NCBI GenBank assembly: GCA_963965975.1
Contig: OZ014417.1
Coordinates: forward strand, 7,188,821-7,252,820
Origin: Xestospongia bergquistia
Lineage: Eukaryota; Porifera; Demospongiae; Haplosclerida; Petrosiidae
Direction of reading: 5' to 3'
DNA: 64,000 bases
The notes beneath the pieces were generated by a model, which was not told the origin of the DNA, did not search any database, and saw only the letters and a list, made by a program, of their open reading frames with translations. Every line of letters starts with the position of its first letter. Positions within the stretch are counted from its first letter, which is position 1. The position numbers were made by a program, and so were the translations under genes. Below are positions 1 to 12,500 of the stretch, piece after piece.

Positions 1-1925
1 AAGTTCATGTGTTTTGTAATATAACAACTATATTAATTTTTAAATGGATTGATATAGGGATGGTATAGGGATAAAACACTGATGGATTGATATAAAACAC
101 TAACAGTAGTGACAATAGAACTTCATTCCTATATGATAGCATGAAATCAAGCATATTAATATCAAAGATGATTGACAACAATGATACTGATAGCAGTGTA
201 TTTGGGTGTTATTATTAGAAAGAGACAGATATGACCTAATATTAACCACATAGCTATCATAACACTTCAAGTGTTAAAACTAACAGTTTATAATCCTATA
301 TGAACAATGAATGGTACGTTGTCTCATGATCAGATGTTTATGTGCATGTGTTACTTACATTGAAGGAAAATATCAAGATGATTAATGAAATGAATGCTAG
401 TACATGCCTTTGGTACATGCTAAGGCAGGCAAGGACATAGCTCAAAGACTAGGATGTAATTTGGTACAGGTACGCATGCCTCTGGTTCACATTGCTGAGG
501 CATGGACATGTCCTAATTTGATGCATGTCCAACTGTTGTACCAAAGTATATTCAATTCTTATTTCTATCAGTCTAATAGTTCTTGCCTCTGCATGTACCA
601 GAGCTGTCTGGAAATGATTTGTGTATTATGTAAACAAGAGTAGATTCTGTCTGTGATAGTTGCAGTCTCAGAGTGTCAATGAGTTCAATTGCTTATTTGA
701 ACCCTTGAGAACTATGTCCTAGTCCATGTTCTCACCACGTGCCACAACTACATCCCATTAGATCATTTCATTGTTCTCTCTTACCATTTATTTCATTGAT
801 CGTCCTTACAAGCAATGTCATTAACTATCCATAGCTGACAAAGAGAGACCAAAAATGAAATAACTTGTAAGTGACATTGAGACTAAAGTCATGCAGAGCC
901 AAGAACAGTTTTTTTGGTAGATACAGAGGTAAGAACTAGAACGAAGTTCTCATACATACAGAGGCAAGAGCTAGAATGTATTCTACTCCTGTAAGGAGGA
1001 TCATCAATAAAATAAATTAGAAAGTGTTCAAGTTATGGATGTTTACATATACATACTAGAACAATCTTTTTTGCCTTGGCATGTACCAAAGGCATGAACC
1101 AGAACACAGCATGTATTATAACTATGTCCAGTCATGTATGTGTATGTACCAGATCTATACGTCCTAGTATGTACCAGATCAGTAGAATTATATGTTGCAT
1201 GTATCAGAACTGCATTGGGAAATGAAAGTATGTAAATAAAGGTTGGCTCTGAATGTGATATTTTATGATGACATTGAGTTCATTATCATTGCCTTCCTAT
1301 TTCCTGCTCAATAGCTTGTGGAATGTCAATTAATTCTGTAACAGTCTGTTCCAATGTGACCATGTAAGTCACTTTAATGACTTTATATTGTTTTAATACA
1401 TAACCTTATGTTTGTCCTTACTGTAATAACTTGCTTATGAGTTATACAACTACCTATTTTACTTCAGGAGTGTATAGAAGAGCATTGTACTACTATATAG
1501 TATTTTTCTATACATAACTTAGGAGTTCAATGCTCACTTTCTCACGTATTCCTGCTTATATATATATATATATATATATGAATGTATGCATGTATGTATA
1601 AACTGCACTACATTACAGAGGGTGCTATCATAGTAATTTGGTAGAGAGAATGGGCAATGGTAGACATATTTTTCTCTCTATATAGAAGGACTGAATTCAA
1701 TTTATAGTCCAATTTCATGTTTACCTTATAATATGGAGTAAAATTTATTTCAAAAGTTGATTATTAGCAGCAGTCAAAATAGGTTAATTAAATCACACAA
1801 AAATTAAAGAGCTGACAATAAAAGGATGAAAAGATGCTATAATTAAGTACAAGAGACTCTAATATAAATCTAATAACTATAATGATTGGCATTAGTTTAC
1901 AAAAACTTAATTAAGTTACTTAAAG
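1..1925. other. 3' flank of the giant receptor gene, with short diverged repeats
   Basis: No convincing gene is seen. The stretch carries repeated short motifs around CATGTACCA and its reverse TGGTACATG (for example near 403-420, 596, 1079, 1144, 1175), some in inverted orientation, and a roughly 34-bp imperfect tandem repeat near 921-980 (two versions of 'acagaggtaagaactagaa'). A (TA)n run lies at about 1557-1580. The whole block recurs at 43885-45822. The open frame at 404-643 looks like chance: it is conserved in A' only at repeat level and has no domain. Confidence 0.5.
1744..1749 (-). terminator. Polyadenylation signal AATAAA of the receptor gene
   Basis: AATAAA on the minus strand, about 180 nt after the predicted stop codon (1926-1928). 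The same hexamer is kept in the A' copy at 45641-45646. Position and conservation make it the best candidate; transcript ends are not visible in the sequence. Confidence 0.5.
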
Positions 1926-4900
1926 TTAAATTTTCTTATCTTCATCTTGCATAGCCTCTTCATTAGTGATAATAGTGGGAGACTCTTTAAATTTATCACC
2001 TTTATCCATCATAGTAGTAGTAACATAGCGAGGCTCTTCATCAGACTACAAAAAACAGAAGGTAAACATGTGAATGCATGTGATGTTACTTCTTAATGAT
2101 CATTTAGATGAATGTATGCATAGATGAATGGGATAGACAGTACAATTTGGTGGATCATTGACTTCCTCTAGGTGCAGTCCAAACTTACATCATGCTTTTC
2201 CTCAGTGTTATCTTCAATGTTATTGGTATCAGTCAAGTAGTTTCCAGAGGTATCCAAACCATACTCTTCTTGCTGTGATTGAGTGGTCCTAATTCGCACA
2301 GCTAGTTCATATTTACCAGTACGACCAGTAATACGACCTAAGAGAGTAAGCCAGATCTCACGAGTGTCTTCAGTTCGAACCAAAGTTAGAACAAACAGCA
2401 AGATAGAGTGGATGATAGCCAAGAAACTAAAAATGTATTGGGTTGCAATTGAGACATCACCAGTAATGTTAGCTTGAGTGCCAACTAAAGCAAAGATCCA
2501 GATGACATCAAATACAATTAAAAGAATCATTCCAACAAAGAGATGGGTGACAACAGAGTCTTTCCGGACTTGTTTTTCAGCTGTGGTCATTGATGAAGAA
2601 TGAGCTAGCACAACAGATATGAGATGGAGTATCAAAGAAAGAACAGTCAATACCGCAATAGGAATGACATAGCCATAATAGAATGTAGCCTCCTGAGGTC
2701 GGCAGCTGAATAAGAGAAAGAGAGAGAGAGAGAGATCAATTCCTACAACATCATCTACTAAAACTTACAAAGCATTGTCCACAACATAATACTGATGTCC
2801 AGCAGCAGCAGAGATGATAACAGCCAGTGTAGAAATAACTGTAAAGGAAAGATAAGCAGTAACAGTAACATTAATGGAATCTTTAAAGCACTTTACTCAC
2901 TCAAGTTAGCAATGAGCATGATAGAGAAGTAATAACGTGTAAATGGATTAGATCCAATGCCCATTTTAAGTTTAACAAAATAGAACAGTGCTTCAGTGAA
3001 TAAGAACATAAAGTAGACAATACTGAAGAAGTGAAAGAATCCAGAGAATACACCACAGAATCCTGTAATAAAGGGGAAATTACTATAATCTACTATCAGT
3101 AGTTCAGTAAGCCCTAGACTAGTAAACATCAGGACTTACTACAGTGACCTAAGATAGCTACCACTAATGTCAGTACATACAAGAGTAGCCTATGATAGTT
3201 ACAATTAGTAAGCTCTAAATCAACGTGATGTAGTTACTATATAGTACCTGTTATATCAGTAAATGTTGCTGCAGTGGCAATGATGAACACAACATAGAGA
3301 ACCAAAAGTATCAGATGAGATGCAATGAAGATACGTCCTTCAGGACAATGACGTTGGGAGCTAGAAGGACAAGGCAAATAGATATTACTCTGAAGTTGTG
3401 TTTGACCACATGTCTGATAGATGCCATCAGATCACTTTAGGACATTATATTATAAATATGCTACTTTGCTCTATATTTATTGGCATACTATAACAATTTA
3501 ACTTGATGCTAATGACTATCTTATATTATGAATATTGGATTGGTTGTAGCTCAAACATTTGTTAATATCAGTAATCAGTAACTTTGTAAGCTTAAAACAA
3601 CAACAACCATGTGATTGATCAATAATTGAGCTAATGAGCATTATAACAATAGTAATAATATTATAACTTATTGACTATTACTTAGGTCATCAACAGTTAC
3701 ATTAATAGTATAAGAATGTGTACTAGCCCTCAGTTTATTTTAATACTTGTACATTAACTATCTCTTTTGCTAACTATTCTCTCGGTCCTCACAAAATCTA
3801 CCAATTATTATAAGAATAGACAGTGTTTAATATAACTTACGATGATGCAATGTGACTGATAACTGCCAAGACAATAAAGATAAGTGACAGACCCAGACCT
3901 ATAAACAGGATAACTTGAGCTTCATATTCAAGTTCTTCAGTTGGAGGAGGTACTGTTGTGGGTGTAGGTGCGGGTGTGGGTGTAGCTGTCTCTATATCCT
4001 ATGTACAATTGACAAGTTAAATAGACAAATAACATCACAATGTTTTACAGCATATTTGAGGCATTTAAAGTAATATCTTTGACTATCCATGAACATTAAA
4101 GTAGAGAATACTACATGTAATCTAATGTGGGCTATAGTATTAAGAAGATATTCCCTTACCACAATGATAGTAAAACTTGAGAGATGGTTACATGAACATT
4201 GAATAGTTGTGTCACTTGGATTGCTAGTCATAGCACATCCATCAGTGGACCAATCTAAATCTAAATGTGAAAATAACAAAAGAAGATTTGTAAATATACA
4301 AGAGCAGTGTTTGATTTAAGCAGATATCATCTAGTATCAGTATATCAATACTTACTTGTAATACTCCAATAGACACAACGAGGTGTACCAGCAACATTTG
4401 TATTTCTTTGGAATGATAACTGAATAGAGTCTGACAAACCAGTGACAGTTATACGAGATCCATTTGAATAGACATCAGCAGATATGACAACACTAACTGT
4501 TTGTACTTGATTGGTGGAATTATTTCGTACATATAAATCACTGTCTGTAAAGACACCAAATGACACACGAGCTGAGGCAATTGATCTTCCTTGGAACAAA
4601 GAGTTTGGCAAAGAGAGAGAGCCACTAGGATTGGAAGAATCTCCTGACAGAGAATCATCATCAAGATCACCATTGCTATTCAATTCTACAGAGAAACTAA
4701 GTCCAGTGAAGCTAGATACTTGAACTTGTTGAACTTGTAATGCTAGTTTAGGACGAGTAAATGTAACATTATCTCCTCCTCCAAGATTGACATTAGCTGC
4801 AATATTATCAAGGAAGTCCAAAGCTCTGAAAGAGAATGCAGCACACATCAGGTATTAGATTTGCAGTTAAAAGATTACATAAATTCCTTCTATGTGCATA

Positions 4901-6535
4901 CTCACATAACAAGCAATGCATGTATCTATAATACTAAACAATACGTGTATCTGTAATGCTAAACAATGCATGTATCTATAATGTTGGAAAACCATCTTAC
5001 TTTTGAGGTCCTCCAGTACTTTGTTGACTTCTTTGAAGGGCATCAGAAGGTACATCAAGTAAATTATCAACAGTAGTCAGTAAATCATCTAATATCTACA
5101 TGGAATATAGTGTATAATTATAGAGATGTATATGGAGAGGTTCTTAACTTACATCAGGATTATCAAGTGCATCGTCAGTAAAAGTATCTAGTAGATCAAC
5201 AGTAATGCCAACATCAACATCACTGAAAGATGCAGCACTTGATGAAATAGTTGATAACTGGTCAGCTGCATCAGAAGTATTGGCCACCTAAATAAAGCAT
5301 AAAATGATAATTCCATTTCTATTATCATATTTTCATTTGAGATTTTTTTATGCTATTGTAAATCCTAAAACAAATAATTATTAGTCTTCTTTAATATCTT
5401 TATTCTATTAAAGTTTTTTATTATAATGTTGCATCGATAATCCATTCTCAGGTACTTACATGTCCTCTAAATCCTACTCTAACAACCTCAAACCCATTCT
5501 CATATACCCTTAATTCCATTCTTAACTTACAGTAGAGAGTTCACAGAGGCTTATGGTAGTAGCATCAAATACACACTGAGCAGTATTCGGAGTGGTCCAA
5601 ATACCAATTGATGTAAAGTCACCAGTACAACTTCGAGTAGCAAAGGCACCAAATGCTCTTGTCTGAAAGTAAAAGAAACAATTCACATGAATAAAGAGGA
5701 ATAATAAGGAATACTTGGAATACTGTGAATAACTGAGGAATATTACAGATTAAACAATGGAGAAAGGCTTACAATGTTTCCACATGGACAAGAGACCTGA
5801 ACATTCTCTCCAATTCCAACCTCAGGCCATGTAATAGTGATAGATGTACCAGAAAATATCAGTAATGTTTCAGAAAGACATCCATCTGTAAAAATTAAAG
5901 GATGGACATTGAACCAGTCCACTGTACATATTAGAGTAAAGGTAATAATTAATGTATATATAATACAGTCTGTCCAGTGAAATCTGTTTGACTAGTACAT
6001 TATTTTGCCCTTAAAATTCAGAAATTATTAATACTACTGACCAAATCTGGCTACAGGAGAGAAACTGAGAGAAGGATTTGATTGAGCCACTTCAGAGAGA
6101 ATATTGTCAAGACCACCAGTAATTCCACTTGTATCAGCATCAACAGCAACACGCATAGTGAATATAATCTGAAGTCTACAGTAGAGAAGTTGATTATAGA
6201 CAAGTCATAACACATATACATTGTCTCTCTCTCTCTTACCTAGGCAATGTTAGAGCACTGATGTTATAAACTATCACTCCAGGTGACACTTCTTCATTGA
6301 GGAACATATCTCGTGCCTATAAATAAATTTATTCCTTATAGTACATACAATTTTGATAAATTCATAAAATATTTCTTGTACTTAATAATAGTTACACCTT
6401 AGTCTACTAATAATAGAACAGCAAAAAATGTGTGAAAAGTATAACTTACTTGTTCTACAGCATCTTCTATTGGATTTTGTCTCTTACGACGACTACTTGG
6501 ATTGATGGTCACATTAGACAAGTATTGTCTTACAT
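1926..6535 (-). CDS. Receptor C-terminal part: furin site, HRM, GAIN/GPS, 7TM, tail (15 exons)
   Basis: Exons in translation order: 6450-6535 (contains RRKR at 6480-6491), 6240-6316, 6042-6175 (a short unassigned, possibly SEA-like stretch), 5773-5885 and 5531-5662 (HRM-like: TWPEVGIGENVQVSCPCG, then ATRSC, then W and C), 5153-5287, 5001-5095 and 4356-4825 (GAIN), 4160-4260 (GPS: CVYW from the previous exon, then DGC, CSCNHLSSF), 3841-3998 (Thr/Pro-rich stalk plus TM1), 3248-3360 (TM2), 2901-3062 (TM3, begins GFCGVF with the conserved cysteine), 2769-2838 (TM4), 2189-2705 (TM5-7), 1926-2045 (tail, ends DEDKKI). The intron at 3361-3840 (480 nt) holds nothing recognisable. The HLS tripeptide is the form needed for GAIN self-cleavage, so two cuts (furin-type and GPS) are possible. 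Confidence 0.88.
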
Positions 6536-9500
6536 CTAGCATAAAAGAATAAAATAAAATAATGAGCTTAGTAATAGTAATAATATAGTAATATTGTATA
6601 CCAATCCTTCCTTAACAAGCTATACAATATGAAGTTGTTGTCTTAATGAGAGATTTTCTTATAATCCATTTGTACCAATCCCAGTATTAGTAAGTAATTG
6701 ACATACCTTGAATGGTAACTAGAACATTAGAAGACTGAGCAGTCCCTTCAGAGTTTGTCGCACGACATCTGTATTGGCCACGATCTTCGGGTGTAACTTT
6801 CTCAATAACAAAATAGGGCAAGTTTCGTCCAGTTAAAGTTTGTCCTTCTTTAAGCCATTCTATTCTAGGTTGTGGTGCACCTGTAACTATACAGGTCAAA
6901 TTGATGAGACTGCCAAGTGTGACATTCTGAGGAGTGGGTGGAGTCACGATAGAGGGTGGTGAATTAACAGTTACTATGATCGAGAGAGAAAAGAAATGTT
7001 AAGAGAAAGTGCAAAAGAAGAGTTGCATGTAACGTATTATGGTACATTTATGCTATAATCTTGCCAAAACACACATTTATATAATCATCACAACAAAGTA
7101 GCTTTTAATTATACATCTGATAGCCAATTGGTACAATAGAACCAGTGTTTTTGTGAAATTGAATTTTTCTGAAACCTCCATCAAATTAACATTAAAAAAT
7201 AATTCTTGCATTGGCAGACAGAAGCAATCACATAAATTACAGTATTGCATGCTGTTAGATATTTTTACCAGGTTGATCGCAGTGAGTTCCAATAAAGTCA
7301 GCAAAACATTCACAATAGTAGCTATTGTCTCCATCAACACAATAACCATTGACACAAGGAGTTTGTTGAGTATTAGGTGGATTAATGAGACACTCATTAC
7401 GAACTAACAGAGAAAGAAAAACAATATAATGTATGTTCTTGGAGTGATGAATGATTGTAAGTAATAGCAGTAACTATATGTACTGACGCAATGCTGAAGG
7501 CTGTAACTAATTCTATCTTTAAAATTGCATTTAAATTATATATTAATACAACTACACTTATATAACAACCTTATAATAGAATGTTCTCTAGATTAACCGT
7601 AAACTTACTTTGTACAGTGACATTGAAGGAATCAGTGATTGAGGGAAGTATGGTGTTAACTGGAGGTACAGGAGGAGTACGACATCTATACAAACCACCA
7701 TCTCCTTGAAGTACTTGCTGGATTCTTAGATTGCTAGTGGTAGTGTAGAGGAGTGTAGTTGGGTTTTGTACTGGGGCACCAGTATTGATTTCTACTCCTC
7801 CAGATGACACTAAGAGTTCATTGTCTTTGAGCCATGTTACTGTGAGTCCTGGGAAACTATTCATAACAGCACAACTGAGAGAAAGTTGGTCTCCTTCAAT
7901 GAATGCTGATTGAAGGCCTGTTAAGGCAACTGTTGGAGGAACTGGAAGCAAAAAGAAAGAGATCCATTAAATATCATTATTTCGGTAAACTTACCAAATA
8001 CAGTCAGAGTAGACAAACTGGTGTTAGGATCACCTGCAGAGTTATTACCAGTACACATATAATTTCCACTATTCTGGAAAGTAACACTTGATAAGAACAA
8101 AGTTGTGGTATAACTGTTGTTGCCAATAGAAAAAAGATTGGAGATAGTATACTGTCCACCAGATGTAATAAGTTGAGAACTGCCATTAACAAATATAAAA
8201 TGCCACTGGATTGAAGGCATTGGTTTAGCACGGAAGACACAAGTAAATGAAGCATTGGAGTTTTGTAAGACTGTCACATTTGTTGATGGCTGAACTATGG
8301 CTGGAGGGACTGAATAGCAGAAAAAGAGTACAAAAATAATTGTGTTGACTTAATAGACAATACTAAGTTGTACCTAATTCAATCGTTTACTTTATTTAAC
8401 ACAATAAGCAGTATGAACTTAAATAATAATCAAGTAAAACAATAACAATATTAAAAGAGGCCATTATAGTCAAACATGACTTACTTTGTACTGTCACAGT
8501 AAAGGAATCAGAGATTGAGGAAAGTATGGTGTTTACAGGAGGAACAGGAGGAGTACGACAAGTATATATACCTTCATCTCCTAGACTAACTTGCTGGATT
8601 CTTAGATTGCTAGTCGTAGTATAGAGGAGTGTGCTGGGGTTTTGTACAGGAGTACCAGTACTGATTTCAACTCCTCCAGATGACACTAAAGTATTACTGT
8701 CTTTGAGCCATGCTATTGAGAGTCCTGGGAAACTATCAGTGACTGTACAATTGAGAGAAAGTGAGTTTTCTTCATTAGGTGGTACTTGTGGTCCTGTTAG
8801 AGTAACAATTGGAGGAACTGCAAGCAAAAAGAAGATAATGATCAATTAAATATTATCATTCCAATAAATCTTACCAAATACAGTCAGAGTGGACAAACTG
8901 GTACTAGGATCACCTGCAGAGTTACTACCAGTACACTTATAATTTCCACTATTCTGGAAAGTAACACTTGATAAGAACAAAGTTGTGGTGTAACTGTTGT
9001 TGCCAATGGAAAGAAGATTGGAGATAGTATACTGTCCACCAGATGTAATAAGTTGAGAACTGCCATTAAGGGATATAAAATGCCACTGGATTGAAGGCAT
9101 TGGTTTAGCACGGAAGACACAAGTAAATGAAGCATTGGAGTTTTGTAAGACTGTCACATTTGTTGATGGTTGAACTATGGCTGGAGGGACTGAATAGCAG
9201 AAAAAGAGTACAAAAATAATTGTGTTGACTTAATAGACAATACTAAGTTGTACCTAATTCAATCTTTTACTTTATTTAACACAATAAGCAGTATGAACTT
9301 AAATAATAATCAAGTAGAACAATAACAATATTAAAAGAGGCCATTATAGTCAAACATGACTTACTTTGTACTGTCACAGTAAAGGAATCAGAGATTGAGG
9401 AAAGTATGGTGTTTACAGGAGGAACAGGAGGAGTACGACAAGTATATATACCTTCATCTCCTAGACTAACTTGCTGGATTCTTAGATTGCTAGTCGTAGT

Positions 9501-12500
9501 ATAGAGGAGTGTGCTGGGGTTTTGTACAGGAGTACCAGTACTGATTTCAACTCCTCCAGATGGCACTAATGTATTACTGTCTTTGAGCCATGCTATTGAG
9601 AGTCCTGGGAAACTATCGGTGACTGTACAATTGAGAGAAAGTGGGTTTTCTTCATTAGGTGGTACTTGTGGTCCTGTTAGAGTAACAATTGGAGGAACTG
9701 CAAGCAAAAATGGAGAGAATGATCAATTAAATATTATCATTCCAATAAATCTTACCAAATACAGTCAGAGTGGACAAACTGGTACTAGGATCACCTGCAG
9801 AGTTACTACCAGTACACTTATAATTTCCACTATTCTGGAAAGTAACACTTGATATGAACAAAGTTGTGGTGTAACTGTTGTTGCCAATAGAAAGAAGATT
9901 GGAGATAGTATACTGTCCACCAAATGTAATGAGTTGAGAACTGCCATTAAGAAATATAAAATGCCACTGGATTGAGGGCATTGGTTTAGCACGGAAGACA
10001 CAAGTAAATGAAGCATTGGAGTTTTGTAAGACTGTCACATTTGTTGATGGTTGAACTATTGCTGGAGGGACTGAATAGCAGAAAAAGAGTACAAAAATAA
10101 TTGTGTTGACTTAATAGACAATACTAAGTAGTACCTAATTCTATCTTTTACTTTATTTAACACAATAAGCAGGATGAACTTAAATAATAATCAAGTAAAA
10201 CAATAACAATACTAAAAGAGGACATTATAGTCAAACATGACTTACTTTGTACTGTCACAGTAAAGGAATCAGAGATTGAGGAAAGTATGGTGTTTACAGG
10301 AGGAACAGGAGGAGTACGACAAGTATATATACCTTCATCTTCTAGACTAACTTGCTGGATTCTTAGATTGCTAGTCGTAGTATAGAGGAGTGTGCTGGGG
10401 TTTTGTACAGGAGTACTAGTACTGATTTCAACTCCTCCAGATGACACTAAAGTATTACTGTCTTTGAGCCATGCTATTGAGAGTCCTGGAAAACTGTTGG
10501 TGACTGTACAATTGAGAGAAAGTGAGTTTTCTTCATTAGGAGGTACTTGTGGTCCTGTTAGTGTAACAATTGGAGGAACTGCAAGCAAAAATGGAGAGAA
10601 TGATCAATTAAATATTATCATTCCAATAAATCTTACCAAATACAGTCAGAGTGGACAAACTGGTACTAGGATCACCTGCAGAGTTACTACCAGTACACTT
10701 ATAATTTCCACTATTCTGGAAAGTAACACTTGATATGAACAAAGTTGTGGTATAACTGTTGTTGCCAATAGAAAAAAGATTGGAGATAGTATACTGTCCA
10801 CCAGATGTAATAAGTTGAGAACTGCCATTAAGGGATATAAAATGCCACTGGATTGAAGGCATTGGTTTAGCACGGAAGACACAAGTAAATGAAGCATTGG
10901 AGTTTTGTAAGACTGTCACATTTGTTGATGGTTCAACTATGGCTGGAGGGACTGAATAGCAGAAAAAGAGTACAAAAATAATTGTGTTGACTTAATAGAC
11001 AATACTAAGTTGTACCTAATTCTATCTTTTACTTTATTTAACACAATAAGCAGTATGAACTTAAATAATAATCAAGTAGAACAATAACAATACTAAAAGA
11101 GGCCATTATAGTCAAACATGACTTACTTTGTACTGTCACAGTAAAGGAATCAGAGATTGAGGAAAGTATGGTGTTTACAGGAGGAACAGGAGGAGTACGA
11201 CAAGTATATATACCTTCATCTCCTAGACTAACTTGCTGGATTCTTAGATTGCTAGTCGTAGTATAGAGGAGTGTGCTGGGGTTTTGTACAGGAGTACCAG
11301 TACTGATTTCAACTCCTCCAGATGACACTAATGTATTACTGTCTTTGAGCCATGCTATTGAGAGTCCTGGGAAACTATCGGTGACTGTACAATTGAGAGA
11401 AAGTGGGTTTTCTTCATTAGGTGGTACTTGTGGTCCTGTTAGAGTAACAATTGGAGGAACTGCAAGCAAAAATGGAGAGAATGATCAATTAAATATTATC
11501 ATTCCAATAAATCTTACCAAATACAGTCAGAGTGGACAAACTGGTACTAGGATCACCTGCAGAGTTACTACCAGTACACTTATAATTTCCACTATTCTGG
11601 AAAGTAACACTTGATAAGAACAAAGTTGTGGTGTAACTGTTGTTGCCAATAGAAAGTAGATTGGAGATAGTATACTGTCCACCAGATGTAATAAGTTGAG
11701 AACTGCCATTAAGAAATATAGAATCCCACTGGATTGAGGGCATTGGTTTAGCACGGAAGACACAAGTAAATGAAGCATTGGAGTTTTGTAAGACTGTCAC
11801 ATTTGTTGATGGTTGAACTATGGCTGGAGGGACTGAATAGCAGAAACAAAAAGTATAATATTAATCATGGTGGCTTAGAAAACAAGTCTATTAAATGATA
11901 TTATTGATAGGGTACAGTTAGAATTATAACTAATAATATTAATGCGTTACTAAATATAGAATACTTACATAATACATTGACAGTCTCTGTTGTTGTATTA
12001 AGAACAGTTCTGTCATATCTAAAGTCAGTAATATTGATCATACAAATATACTCTCCAGCATCAGACAACATGAGATTATCAAAATCCAGTACAACTTGAA
12101 TAGCATATAATACATCACTATGACACACATATTGAGAACCATTATAATAGCATGCTGGCCGTGTTAGACTAGTCACATTAATATTATATTGATCAGGAGT
12201 GTTGGTTAGTCTTTGGCCATTTCGATACCAACCAATGGAATTAACAGAGAAGTTACCAACTTGAAGATGTTCAAAATAAGCAGTACAAGTCAGTGAGAGT
12301 GTGTTATCAGGACCATCTATAGCCATACCATCACTTGTACTGTTGAAGAGGACTGCATCAAAGGAGAGATTAGTAAGAGAGAGAAAACAATAAAGATAAA
12401 AATTAGAATGACCAGTAAAATGTACATATAGGCCATAAACAAACTCTTTGAAAACCCTCAAACGTAGCACACAACTTTGCTTATTTAAAATGCTTCAATG

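Noticed and set aside
404..643. 79-codon plus-strand open frame
   Set aside because: No domain; it lies in diverged CATGTACCA repeats, and the A' copy has changes that do not respect the frame (for example TACCAA to TAGCAA).
7077..7407. Overlapping plus and minus frames of 84-106 codons
   Set aside because: Both overlap the EGF exon (7269-7403) in wrong frames or continue into the intron.
8631..11614. Series of plus-strand frames of 72-113 codons repeated every 881 bp
   Set aside because: Antisense shadows of the tandem Ig exons; the minus strand has the domains and splice sites.
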